A DNA stretch of 57,678 bases from Candidatus Ligilactobacillus faecavium (lineage in GTDB: Bacteria > Bacillota > Bacilli > Lactobacillales > Lactobacillaceae), in contig DWVG01000017.1 in NCBI GenBank assembly GCA_019120355.1, positions 1 to 57,678 of the forward strand, in the 5' to 3' direction. The notes under the pieces are model-generated. The model did no database searches, was not told the origin of the DNA, and worked only from the letters and a program-made list of their open reading frames with translations. Of this stretch, positions 38,352-47,813 are shown in pieces. Numbering within the stretch: the first letter of the stretch is position 1; each line of letters opens with the position of its first letter. Position numbers and translations under genes: made by a program.

Positions 38352-39677
38352 CTATCTCAATGAATCCCATGCCGGCAAATCAATCTTTGCTTGCTGGTTG
38401 ATTTGTTTAGCATGTTTCGAAATGTATTTTTGGTTAATAATGACTTCATAAACGTATTTGTCGAACCATTCATCTGACATTACAAAGTATCCTTGATCGC
38501 CGATTTTACTGCCCCATGAATTTTCAACTTTCCACTTGGTTGGTTTGCCATCTACAACGTCAACCCCTGTAAACGTCATTGCGTGGGAGACTTCACCGTT
38601 GCGCGACATCAACCGTTCCTTCTTGCTTAATTCAAGGTCAATGTTAAATAATTCACCCTGTTTGAAGAACTCAGATGAAAGGTAGCCTTTTTGCCGGTCA
38701 AGATCTTGTAAAACATCACACCCAAACCAAACCGTTTCACCATTTTTCAATGATTCGATGACCGCTTCCTTTAATTCTTGGGTGCCCACATTCAAGAATT
38801 CAATATGCTTGCCATCGTAAATATAATCTTGACTAGGTAAACCGAATTTTTGATCCATTTTATGATCTGGTGCATCTAATAAGCAAACATAGTCATCAAA
38901 ATTCCGTTTGCAGTATTTTTCAAAGAAACTCTTGGGGGTCAAATCCCGATCAATGTGATATTTTTTATCTTGATCACGGTATTCAAAATCAAATTTAACT
39001 GGCGGTTGCCCAAAAGCATAAACAAGCATCCGGTAAATATCGCTTAAAGCTTCTTTCTTATATGCTCGTAATTCTTCATCCGATTTTCCAGCCGCCTTCA
39101 TTTCACGAAGATGCATTGCATCCTTACTAAGTTTCAAATTTAATGATGAATTCAAATCACTTGTCTGGTCACTTGCGAAAGTTTCCGGCATAACACTTTG
39201 CGGAACAACGCCATATTTATTGATCAAAGCCGCTGCATTTGCCCATTGGCCGCCATCATTATCATTCCAATTCAAAACATCAAGGAGTTCCCGATCATCA
39301 TTGGGACGATCAGCTAACCGAATCACTTCTTCAAGATAATGATTAGCTTTTTCCAACCGATCAAAAAATGAATTATAGTTTTGTGAAAATTGGAAGTCTT
39401 TAACATGGTATTCCTTTTCAAATTCGTGCCGCATAGTATTCAACGTTGCAAATAACCAACAGCGTCCACTCTTTTTTTGAGCAGTTACCGCTCCGGTTTC
39501 AACTTCAATCGAAAATACCCGGTTCAAATCACGTTTGGCTGCATAGTTACGACTAGCTGCCGTTACCCCGTTTTCTTGAACCGCGCGGCCGAGTGCAGCC
39601 GATGCGGGCGTTTGTTCATAATCTTGATTGAACTTTTGTAAATCTTGGTATGTAATGTCCTGTTCCGTTGTCATCAT
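38352..39677 (-). CDS. pepC: C1-family aminopeptidase (PepC-like)
   Basis: QKKSGRCWLFATLNTMRHEF (Cys), NGEVSHAMTFTGV (His), KVENSWGSKIGDQGYFVMSDEWFD (Asn). Confidence 0.93.
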   Translation of the reverse strand: MMTTEQDITYQDLQKFNQDYEQTPASAALGRAVQENGVTAASRNYAAKRDLNRVFSIEVETGAVTAQKKSGRCWLFATLNTMRHEFEKEYHVKDFQFSQNYNSFFDRLEKANHYLEEVIRLADRPNDDRELLDVLNWNDNDGGQWANAAALINKYGVVPQSVMPETFASDQTSDLNSSLNLKLSKDAMHLREMKAAGKSDEELRAYKKEALSDIYRMLVYAFGQPPVKFDFEYRDQDKKYHIDRDLTPKSFFEKYCKRNFDDYVCLLDAPDHKMDQKFGLPSQDYIYDGKHIEFLNVGTQELKEAVIESLKNGETVWFGCDVLQDLDRQKGYLSSEFFKQGELFNIDLELSKKERLMSRNGEVSHAMTFTGVDVVDGKPTKWKVENSWGSKIGDQGYFVMSDEWFDKYVYEVIINQKYISKHAKQINQQAKIDLPAWDSLR

Positions 39678-39755
39678 GATCCTTCTTTCATCGAAAACTA
39701 ATTTTAATTTAATTGTATTTTAACATAAGCATTCAAAATATCAACTCAACAAAAT

Positions 39756-39788
39756 AAAAAAAGTTGAGCACCTCCGTCTCAACTTTTC
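39756..39788. terminator. Terminator
   Basis: AAAAAAAGTTGAGCACCTCCGTCTCAACTTTTC. Confidence 0.7.
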
Positions 39789-40510
39789 TAATCATTTTGA
39801 ACAACAACCTTTGTTCCAACCTTTAAATTCTGCATCATCCATTTAGCATCCGGAACTGATAACCGAATACATCCGTGCGAAGCCGGTTGTTTTCCGAGTT
39901 TTTCAGCTTCTGGAACGTTATAACTTCCATCTTTTTTCGTTGGAACCGTATGGAAAAGATAAACCCCGTTATCCTTCCATGAAACCCAGTAATTTGCCCC
40001 TTCATTTAATGAATTATTGAAGAAACTTTGGCCCCGCTCCGGCTGAATTTGATATGTTCCCGTTGGAGTATCACTGACCATTTTTCCGGTATTCGGATCT
40101 TTATGGAAAAGGCCGCCGCTGCAATACATCGTATAAACCACTTTATTGCCCGACATTAAATATGTGCGGTTCTTTAACAACGCAACTTTAACCCAAAAAT
40201 CTTTAACGTTATTCAGGTTAGGATACGGAACCTTTTCTGAAGATTCTTTCCAATTGATTGGTGTTCGCATTACTGATTTAGCAGCCCGTTTCTTTGTAGC
40301 TGCGGCTTTTTCCTTCGCAATTTTAGCAGCCCGCGCTTTGGCCTGTTGTTCAATCACGATTTGATGATGCTCAGCAACATGCATACAGTGATGGTATCCC
40401 CAAAATCCCAGAAGCGCCATTATTAAGATTAAAATATCAATTTTTCGAAATTTAATATTTGCCAGTTTCTCCTGTCGCCGGCGTTTGATCGATTCGCTTC
40501 GTTTTTCCAT
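39788..40510 (-). CDS. L,D-transpeptidase (YkuD domain), membrane anchored
   Basis: HTVPTKKDGSYNVPEAEKLGKQPASHGCIRLSVPDAKWMMQNL. Confidence 0.9.
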   Translation of the reverse strand: MEKRSESIKRRRQEKLANIKFRKIDILILIMALLGFWGYHHCMHVAEHHQIVIEQQAKARAAKIAKEKAAATKKRAAKSVMRTPINWKESSEKVPYPNLNNVKDFWVKVALLKNRTYLMSGNKVVYTMYCSGGLFHKDPNTGKMVSDTPTGTYQIQPERGQSFFNNSLNEGANYWVSWKDNGVYLFHTVPTKKDGSYNVPEAEKLGKQPASHGCIRLSVPDAKWMMQNLKVGTKVVVQND

Positions 40511-40575
40511 GCTTTCCTTTTATCTCCAATAGATACAAAAGGTTGAACAGCAATGTTTTCCGTTCAACCCATTGT

Positions 40576-41538
40576 TTAAATATTATCATTTTTGTTAAAT
40601 AATGAATCAACTGATTGATTGTGGTAAATCAATGAAATTGCCTTCGCAAAAATCGGCGCAACTGATAAGATTTTTAATTGTTCAAATTTCTTTTCTTCAG
40701 GCATTTGAATCGTATCGGTTACAACAACTTCTTTAAGAGCTGAATTTTTCAATTCACTAACCGCATTGCCGGAGAAAATTGCATGGGTCGCACAGCCGTA
40801 TACATCCGTTGCCCCGGCCTGTTTTAAGACGGCAGCGGCATCCGCCATTTTCGCTCCCGTGTCGATCATATCATCAAAGATAATACATTGGTGACCCTTG
40901 ACTTCACCGATCACATCCGTATTTTTATCAACCCGTTTCGAATCCCGCTTATCAACAATTGCAATGGGCGCTTTCAAACATTCTGCTAAGTTCCGGGCTA
41001 ATTTAACGCTGCTATGATCTGGAGCAACAACTACTACATCCTTATCAAGCCCGTTCTTTTTAAAGTAATCAGCTTGACTATAAATTGCCAAAAGATGATC
41101 AACTGGAATATTGAAAAATCCTTGTAACTGTCCAGCATGTAAATCAAGGGTAATCACCCGATCTGCACCGGCCATCGTCAAGAAGTTAGCAATCAATTTC
41201 GCTGTAATCGGTTCCCGTGGCCGCGTCTTCCGATCAGCCCGGGCATAACCGTAATACGGAATTACACAGTTGATCGTTCCGGCACTTGCCCGCCGTAACG
41301 CATCGATCATTACCATTAGTTCCATAAAGTTTTCATTGACTGGATCTGAAATTGATTGAATAACAAAAACATCGCATCCGCGAACACTTGTGTCGATATT
41401 GATTTGAATTTCACCATCGCTGAAATGATGAACAGTTGTATCGCTCAACCCAACTCCAAGATCATCGGCAATTTTTTGAGCCAATTTAGGATTGGAATTT
41501 AAGGCAAAAAGTTTAATTCCGGCATTATCTTGATTCAT
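40576..41538 (-). CDS. prs: Ribose-phosphate pyrophosphokinase
   Basis: DLHAGQLQGFFNIPVDHLLAI, VPYYGYARADRKTRPREPITAKLIANFLTMAGAD-like, IIFDDMIDTGAKMADAAA. Confidence 0.94.
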   Translation of the reverse strand: MNQDNAGIKLFALNSNPKLAQKIADDLGVGLSDTTVHHFSDGEIQINIDTSVRGCDVFVIQSISDPVNENFMELMVMIDALRRASAGTINCVIPYYGYARADRKTRPREPITAKLIANFLTMAGADRVITLDLHAGQLQGFFNIPVDHLLAIYSQADYFKKNGLDKDVVVVAPDHSSVKLARNLAECLKAPIAIVDKRDSKRVDKNTDVIGEVKGHQCIIFDDMIDTGAKMADAAAVLKQAGATDVYGCATHAIFSGNAVSELKNSALKEVVVTDTIQMPEEKKFEQLKILSVAPIFAKAISLIYHNQSVDSLFNKNDNI

Positions 41539-41710
41539 TTATGTCTTTCCTCCAGCATTCAGCAATCATTATGTTCTTTCTTAATTCTATGGTATTTCAG
41601 GCGTTTGTCAAGAACGCTTAGATGACGAAAACATGACAATGGGGTTAAAAACAGGAGGCTGCCCATAGATGCAACCTCCTCGCTCAGTTTTATCAAGACT
41701 CGCTTAATTC

Positions 41711-41911
41711 TTACATCGCATGTTTTAACAGCTGGTCAACTGAAATGTGATATAAATCACTTAAATATACCAGACTTTCCAAATCCGGATAGCTGACATC
41801 ACGTTCCCAGTTTGAAACAGTTTGCCGTGAAACGTGCAAAATGTCAGCAACCTCTTTTTGGGTAAAGTGATAACTTTCACGTTCTTCTTCTAAGTTCTTT
41901 CCAAGTTCCAT
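41711..41911 (-). CDS. XRE-family HTH regulator (66 aa)
   Basis: FTQKEVADILHVSRQTVSNWERDVSYPDLESLVYLSDLYHISVDQLL. Confidence 0.9.
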   Translation of the reverse strand: MELGKNLEEERESYHFTQKEVADILHVSRQTVSNWERDVSYPDLESLVYLSDLYHISVDQLLKHAM

Positions 41912-42079
41912 AAAATACCCTCCATTCTTTCATAAAAATTTAATCTTGAATCCCCTAATAAAACTGTTTTCCCCTTTAGTCTTAATTCTAACACACCTCG
42001 ATTAATTAAAAAAATCTAATCAAGGTATACAAGCGCAAAAAATTTCTGTACCAATTCTAATGATAATATTCAAAAGGAA

Positions 42080-42203
42080 GGGGGGCAAAACGTTAAAAAC
42101 GAGCGTGGCGGAAGCAGAAAAACGAACAAATCGCGTCAGCATAGATTCAAAGGTTTTCGAACTAGCTTCGCGGCGGAGCTCGTTTGTTTTGGAACCCGAT
42201 TAT
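42080..42203 (+). repeat. Interspersed intergenic repeat, copy 3 of 3
   Basis: GCAAAACGTTAAAAACGAGCGTGGCGGAAGCAGAAAA...AGCATAGATTC...GCTTCGCGGCGGAGCTCGTTTGTTTTGGAACCCGATTAT. Confidence 0.88.
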
Positions 42204-42215
42204 GCGGATAATAGC

Positions 42216-42246
42216 AAAGAGGTTGTGACTTGTATCACAACCTCCT
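42216..42246 (+). terminator. Terminator-like hairpin after repeat copy 3
   Basis: AAAGAGGTTGTGACTTGTATCACAACCTCC (poor U-tract). Confidence 0.6.
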
Positions 42247-42252
42247 TGAACC

Positions 42253-42972
42253 CTAGAATGAGCGAATATTCAATTTTTTCTTTAACAGATACCGCACACC
42301 AAAACCAATAAGTGCAAACAAGATATCAGCAAGTGGCGGAAAGGCCGGGTTGATTTGCGGCGGAATCTTGGCAATTAATGCAAAGGCGGCGAACCAGACG
42401 ATCAATAAACCTAAGAAAACACCAATTGCCCGCAGAATCCGGTGCTTTGCTTGGCGGTTATTCATTACCTTGTAGAATCCGGCTAATCCTAAACCGGCAA
42501 TTACAGAAGTCGAAACGATCGTTAACCAGCCAGCATCTGCCGTTTGATGTTTTGAGAACAAACCTAAAATTCCGTACATTGCACAGAACATAACGAACAT
42601 TAATAATCCGTTATCCAAAGCTGATTCCCAGAACTTTGGCGGTTTGTTTTCTAATTCCCGCTTTGGTCCGTTAATAATATCATCTGCTTTTTTAGCAGCT
42701 GGGCCATATAACTTCGCAGCTGTATAGCCTTGTTTTTGCTTAACTTTTAATTCTTCATAAACTTCATTTAAAGCAGTTGCTTTCTTTTCAGGATCATACC
42801 CTTGAGCATTCAACGCCCGGTTTAACTTGATCATATACTCTGCATTTCGTTTGGTTAGATCCGCAAATTGCTTGTTGATCTCAATCATTTTTTCCTGACG
42901 TTCTTTTTCACGAGTTTCTGCCTGACGTTGAGCTGCTTTTTGATTTTTTTGCCGAATATCTTCGTTTGCCAC
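42253..42972 (-). CDS. DUF1129-family membrane protein
   Basis: Charged coiled N-terminus then TMs; located after ychF as usual in lactobacilli. Confidence 0.8.
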   Translation of the reverse strand: MANEDIRQKNQKAAQRQAETREKERQEKMIEINKQFADLTKRNAEYMIKLNRALNAQGYDPEKKATALNEVYEELKVKQKQGYTAAKLYGPAAKKADDIINGPKRELENKPPKFWESALDNGLLMFVMFCAMYGILGLFSKHQTADAGWLTIVSTSVIAGLGLAGFYKVMNNRQAKHRILRAIGVFLGLLIVWFAAFALIAKIPPQINPAFPPLADILFALIGFGVRYLLKKKLNIRSF

Positions 42973-43009
42973 AACGGTCCCTCCTTTAATTGACTTTTAA
43001 AATTTGATT

Positions 43010-44119
43010 TTAGACATTGAACCGGAATTCAATGATGTCGCCATCTTGAACCACGTAATCTTTTCCTTCAAGGCGCATTTTACCAGCTTCTTTAACAGCC
43101 TGCATGCTGCCATACTTATCAAGATCATCAAATGAAACGGTTTCGGCACGAATAAAACCCCGTTCAAAGTCTGAGTGAATGATTCCAGCAACTTGCGGCG
43201 CCTTCATTCCGTGTCTGAAAGTCCAAGCCCGAGTTTCCTTGCCGCCGGCTGTAAAGAAAGTTTCAAGGCCTAATAACTTATATGAGGCCCGAATCAACCG
43301 ATTCAAGCCCGGTTCTTCAACGCCTTCCATTTCAAGGAATTCTTTCTTTTCGTCGTCATCCATTTCGGCAATTTCTTCTTCTGTTCCGGCAGCGACCCCA
43401 ATAACTTCTGAACCAGGATCATTTTCATCCAAGAACTTCTTGATTTCAGGCATGTACTTATTGCCGTCTGGATCAGCCATGTCTTCTTCGCCAATGTTTG
43501 CAACGTAAAGGACCGGTTTTGAAGTTAATAAGAATAAGCCCTTAACGATCTTCTTTTCATCATCGTTAAATTCAATTGAACGAACTGGCTTGCCATCTTC
43601 AAGGACAGGCTTGATCTTTTGCAAAACTGCAAATTCAGCTTGGGCATCCTTATCGCGACCAGTTTTAGCAACCTTTTCAACCCGTGTATACCGTTTATTG
43701 ATCGATTCAAGGTCCGCTAATACTAATTCAAGGTTGATCGTGTTAATGTCATCGATTGGGTCAACCTTTCCTGAAACGTGAGTAATGTTATCATCATCAA
43801 AGGCCCGCACAACGTGAACGATTGCATCGCATTGACGAATGTTTTCAAGGAATTTGTTTCCTAATCCTTCACCTTTGCTGGCTCCCTTAACGATTCCCGC
43901 AATATCTGTAAATTCAAAGGTTGTGTGCACGATTTTTTTTGCAGGGATAATTTCATCGATCCGGGCTAACCGTTTATCAGGAACTTCAACCATTCCTACG
44001 TTCGGATCAATTGTCGCAAATGGATAATTTGCCATTTCTGCCCCTGCTTTTGTAATTGCGTTAAATAACGTTGACTTTCCAACATTTGGCAAGCCGACAA
44101 TTCCAGCTGTTAATGCCAT
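43010..44119 (-). CDS. ychF: Redox-regulated ATPase/GTPase YchF
   Basis: MALTAGIVGLPNVGKSTLFNAITKAGAEMANYPFATIDPNVG, C-terminal TGS domain. Confidence 0.97.
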   Translation of the reverse strand: MALTAGIVGLPNVGKSTLFNAITKAGAEMANYPFATIDPNVGMVEVPDKRLARIDEIIPAKKIVHTTFEFTDIAGIVKGASKGEGLGNKFLENIRQCDAIVHVVRAFDDDNITHVSGKVDPIDDINTINLELVLADLESINKRYTRVEKVAKTGRDKDAQAEFAVLQKIKPVLEDGKPVRSIEFNDDEKKIVKGLFLLTSKPVLYVANIGEEDMADPDGNKYMPEIKKFLDENDPGSEVIGVAAGTEEEIAEMDDDEKKEFLEMEGVEEPGLNRLIRASYKLLGLETFFTAGGKETRAWTFRHGMKAPQVAGIIHSDFERGFIRAETVSFDDLDKYGSMQAVKEAGKMRLEGKDYVVQDGDIIEFRFNV

Positions 44120-44133
44120 TTCATTCACTCTTT

Positions 44134-44322
44134 CTAATTAGCTTTTTCTAAAATTTTCTTCATTTTGCGTTCAAATTCGCGCCGGGGAAGCATCACAATA
44201 TGCCCGCAGCCCGTACATTCGATCTTGATATCCATTCCCATCCGAATGATTTTCCAGCGGTTTGTTCCGCACGGATGAGCCTTCTTCATTTCAACAATGT
44301 CGTTTAAATCATAATCTTTCAT
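44134..44322 (-). CDS. DUF951-family protein
   Basis: MKDYDLNDIVEMKKAHPCGTNRWKIIRMGMDIKIECTGCGHIVMLPRREFERKMKKI. Confidence 0.93.
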   Translation of the reverse strand: MKDYDLNDIVEMKKAHPCGTNRWKIIRMGMDIKIECTGCGHIVMLPRREFERKMKKILEKAN

Positions 44323-44352
44323 TAAAAGCTCGCCTCATAAATCAATTCATGA

Positions 44353-45225
44353 TTACAACTCAATGTTTAAAACATCCAAGATGCGATTGAAATCTTCCGT
44401 TGACAAATAATTGATCTCAATTTTACCTTTGCCGGTCTTTTCGTTAGCTTTGATTGCAACTTTGGTCCCAAACTTTTCTTGAAGCCGGTCTTGACTTTGA
44501 AGAAGGTAAGGTGAAAGTTTCTTTTTCCGGTCTTTTTTGACTTTCTTTTTACCGTTCATGTCATTGACGATTTGTTCTAATTGACGAACCGTGTAATTTT
44601 CCTTGATCGTCTTCTTGGCAAGTTCAACCAGCTTATCCTTGTCCTTCAAGGCTAATAATGTCCGGGCTTGTCCCATTGACAGCTTACCATCTTGAACAAA
44701 TGTTTTGACTTCGCGCGGCAGATCCAAAAGACGCAAGTAATTTGCAATGTATGGTCGTGATTTGCCCAAGCGTTCTGACAATTCTGATTGGGTAATTTTC
44801 AAGTTCTTCATCAATGTGCTGTAAGCCTCGGCTTCTTCAAGCGGGCTTAAGTCTTCCCGTTGCAAGTTTTCAAGGACAGCAACTTCCATCATTTGTTCGT
44901 CATCAATTGCGCGAACAATTGCCGGAATTGAATCCTTTCCAGCTAATTTTGAAGCCCGGAAACGGCGTTCGCCGGCAATGATCTCATAACCCATCACGCT
45001 TGATTTGCGCACAATGATTGGTTGAAAGACCCCGTTTTTCCGAATTGAATCTGATAAATCTTTTAAATTTTCTTCATCAAAGTTTTTCCGCGGTTGATAA
45101 GGATTCGGACGAATCTCATCAAGTTGAAGTTCTTCAACCTTCTCATCTGCTTCTTTTTCTTCGTCAAAATCTGCAAATAAGGCATTGATTCCGCGGCCAA
45201 GTCCCTTTTTATTTTTACTTGCCAT
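44353..45225 (-). CDS. parB: Chromosome partitioning protein ParB (Spo0J)
   Basis: LGRGINALF, IAGERRFRASKLAGKDSIPAIVR, ENLQREDLSPLEEAEAY. Confidence 0.96.
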   Translation of the reverse strand: MASKNKKGLGRGINALFADFDEEKEADEKVEELQLDEIRPNPYQPRKNFDEENLKDLSDSIRKNGVFQPIIVRKSSVMGYEIIAGERRFRASKLAGKDSIPAIVRAIDDEQMMEVAVLENLQREDLSPLEEAEAYSTLMKNLKITQSELSERLGKSRPYIANYLRLLDLPREVKTFVQDGKLSMGQARTLLALKDKDKLVELAKKTIKENYTVRQLEQIVNDMNGKKKVKKDRKKKLSPYLLQSQDRLQEKFGTKVAIKANEKTGKGKIEINYLSTEDFNRILDVLNIEL

Positions 45226-45982
45226 GAGCTGCTAAGACCTCCTTTGCTAACGCCATGTATTCCTTTGCTCCCCGCGATGATGGATCGTAATCAATAATTG
45301 ACATTCCATGACTTGGAGCTTCCGAAAGCCGGACGTTACGCGGAATAATTGTTTGGTAAACCTTATCTTTAAAGAAGCGTTTAACTTCTTCAACGACTTC
45401 ATTTCCAAGGTTGGTCCGGGCATCCAGCATCGTCAATAAGACTCCTTCGATCTTCAAGTTTGGATTAAAGTGCTTTTGCACAAGCTGAATCGTATTTAAT
45501 AACTGACTTAATCCTTCCAAAGCATAGTATTCGCTTTGAACCGGAATTAAAATCGTATCACATGCCGTAAACGCGTTGATCGTCAGCATTCCGAGTGAAG
45601 GCGGGCAGTCGATCAAAATGTAATCATAGCTTTCCCGAATCGGCACGACCGCATCAGCTAACCGCTTTTCCCGTGCCATCTGCGATGTTAATTCAATTTC
45701 AGCACCCGATAATTGAATCGTTGCTGGAACGATATCAAGATTCTTCCGGCTTGTGTGAATGATTACATCCGTCATTGGAGCTTCATTTACCAAAACGTCA
45801 TAAACATCAGCTTTAATATCCGCTTTCCGAATTCCAAGTCCGCTCGTTGCGTTTCCTTGAGCATCGGCATCGATCAGTAATACTTTCTGGCCTAATTTTG
45901 CTAAACAAGCACCAAGGTTGATGCTCGTTGTGGTTTTACCAACCCCGCCTTTCTGGTTGGCAAGTGCAATTACGCGTCCCAT
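45215..45982 (-). CDS. parA: Chromosome partitioning ATPase ParA (Soj)
   Basis: RVIALANQKGGVGKTTTSINLGACLA, DCPPSLGMLTINA. Confidence 0.97.
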   Translation of the reverse strand: MGRVIALANQKGGVGKTTTSINLGACLAKLGQKVLLIDADAQGNATSGLGIRKADIKADVYDVLVNEAPMTDVIIHTSRKNLDIVPATIQLSGAEIELTSQMAREKRLADAVVPIRESYDYILIDCPPSLGMLTINAFTACDTILIPVQSEYYALEGLSQLLNTIQLVQKHFNPNLKIEGVLLTMLDARTNLGNEVVEEVKRFFKDKVYQTIIPRNVRLSEAPSHGMSIIDYDPSSRGAKEYMALAKEVLAAHGK

Positions 45983-46000
45983 CTAATCCACTCTCCTTCA

Positions 46001-46879
46001 CTATTTTCGTTCATTTTTATCTTTTAATGGAATTTCGATTACAATTTTTTGAACGTCATCAGTGGTCTCTTCTTCAACCTGAACGTCAATTCCCGTTTCG
46101 CGAACCATCTTGACTGACTGTTTGATCGTATTGACAGCTAGTCGAACATCCTTGGCAACTCCTTTAATTTGAGGCCGGTTCTTCGGTTTCATTCGGGGAA
46201 CAACGATTCGATTGACCTTCTTTTCAGTTTCTTTAACTGAAAGGTGATTATTCAAAACGTCTTTTAAGACCTTGGCCTGCTGTTCGTTATCTAATCGAAC
46301 CAGTGCCCGCCCGTGCCGTTCTGAAATCTTACGGTTTAAGATTGCCTGCTGAACTGGCCGGCTTAGCTTCAATAACCGTAATTTATTGGCAATAAACGAT
46401 TGACTTTTCCCGAGTTCTTCAGCCAACTGTGCTTGGGTCAAATTGTTCAAATCAAGCAACCGCTGATAAGCTTCAGCCTCTTCAATTGAAGTCAATCCTT
46501 CACGTTGGAGGTTTTCAATCACCGCCATTGAAGCCGCTTCGGTATCTGACATTGTCCGAACAATTGCCGGAACTTTTTCCCATTTTAACGTCTGAATTGC
46601 GCGAAAACGCCGTTCACCAGCAATAATTTCGTATTTCCCGGGTTCATATTCACGCAAAATAATTGGCTGAAGCAGCCCGTGATCTTTAATTGTGTCTGCT
46701 AATTCATCGATCTTTTCCTGAGCAAAAATTTGCCGCGGTTGAAAGCGGTTCGGAATGATTTGATTGACCGCAATTTTCTCAACCTGGTCTTCTGAACGCG
46801 GCTGCGGTTCAATATCCGGAGTTGCGGTTTCAGCATTCTTTTCTTTCTTTTTATTCTTACCCCAAAATAAAAATGCCAT
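46001..46879 (-). CDS. noc: Nucleoid occlusion protein Noc (ParB paralogue)
   Basis: ParB-like core (IAGERRFRAIQTLKWEKVPAIVRTMSDTEA) with short amphipathic N-terminus MAFLFWGKNKKK; located between rsmG and parA. Confidence 0.93.
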   Translation of the reverse strand: MAFLFWGKNKKKEKNAETATPDIEPQPRSEDQVEKIAVNQIIPNRFQPRQIFAQEKIDELADTIKDHGLLQPIILREYEPGKYEIIAGERRFRAIQTLKWEKVPAIVRTMSDTEAASMAVIENLQREGLTSIEEAEAYQRLLDLNNLTQAQLAEELGKSQSFIANKLRLLKLSRPVQQAILNRKISERHGRALVRLDNEQQAKVLKDVLNNHLSVKETEKKVNRIVVPRMKPKNRPQIKGVAKDVRLAVNTIKQSVKMVRETGIDVQVEEETTDDVQKIVIEIPLKDKNERK

Positions 46880-46899
46880 AATTTTCCTCCTTTGATTGT

Positions 46900-47625
46900 T
46901 TAAACAATCGGATTCCGTGCAGGAGTACCCGCCTTGCGCGGATATTGCTTTGGCGTTGATTTAACTTTCTCAACGATCAATAAGTGACGTTCATCATGTG
47001 TAACTGGTAATTCGGTTGCAACATCTTGCTTAAGTCGCCCGCCAAGAACTTGAATCGCTTTTTGGGCATCTGCTAATTCTTGGTCAGCTTTCTGAGCTTT
47101 AAGCGCAATAAATTGACCGCCGACTTTGACCAACGGCAAACACAGCTCAGTCAAAACCGACATGCGAGCAACCGCCCGGGCTGTCACAAAATCATAGTCT
47201 TCACGATGCTTACTCTTTTTGCCAGCGAATTCTTCTGCCCGGGCATGACACAGTTCAACATTATCAAGTTCCAACCGGGTAGTTAATTCTTGAAGAAACT
47301 TAATTCGTTTATTCAATGAATCCACGATCGTCACTTTTAATTGCGGAAAAGCAATCTTCATTGGAATTGACGGAAATCCGGCACCGGCACCAACATCACA
47401 AAGCGAAACTGCTTCTGTTTGAAGAGATGGAACTTCAATTCCTAAAATCAATGAATCATAAAAGTGTTTCAAATAAACTTCTTTTTTTTCGGTAATTGCT
47501 GTTAAGTTTACAACTTTATTGGTCTCAACAAGAAGCTTGTAGTAATCTTCAAATTGTTTCATCTGCTGATCAGAAAGCATGATTCCATGAAGTGCAAGTT
47601 CCCGTTTAAATTCTTCTGGTGTCAT
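46900..47625 (-). CDS. rsmG: 16S rRNA (guanine527-N7)-methyltransferase
   Basis: NLTAITEKKEVYLKHFYDSL, DVGAGAGFPSIPMKIAFP, VTARAVARMSVLTEL. Confidence 0.96.
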   Translation of the reverse strand: MTPEEFKRELALHGIMLSDQQMKQFEDYYKLLVETNKVVNLTAITEKKEVYLKHFYDSLILGIEVPSLQTEAVSLCDVGAGAGFPSIPMKIAFPQLKVTIVDSLNKRIKFLQELTTRLELDNVELCHARAEEFAGKKSKHREDYDFVTARAVARMSVLTELCLPLVKVGGQFIALKAQKADQELADAQKAIQVLGGRLKQDVATELPVTHDERHLLIVEKVKSTPKQYPRKAGTPARNPIV

Positions 47626-47640
47626 CGAATTTCCTTTCTC

Positions 47641-47677
47641 TGTTCTTCGTGAAACACTTAATTTTTCAATGTTTCAC
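47641..47677. promoter_or_regulatory. Divergent parS-like half-sites upstream of rsmG-noc-parAB
   Basis: TGTTCTTCGTGAAACA (47641-47656) and TGTTTCAC (47670-47677); GTGAAACA...TGTTTCAC inverted repeat. Confidence 0.4.
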
Positions 47678-47813
47678 ACTACTGATAAGTTTAATTTATT
47701 TACTCATTAAAAGCAAGGTGAATTCCGGAACCGACCTTTTTCTTTGAGAATTTTTATTCATTTCTTTTTACGCTATACTTATATAGTAGAAATTTATCGA
47801 ATGAGGAATTTAA

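Noticed and set aside
42060-42311. 83-aa ORF MIIFKRKGGKTLKTSVAEAEKRTNRVSIDSKV...
   Set aside because: Runs through intergenic repeat copy 3 and its hairpin, then overlaps the end of the DUF1129-like gene; better explained as translated non-coding repeat.
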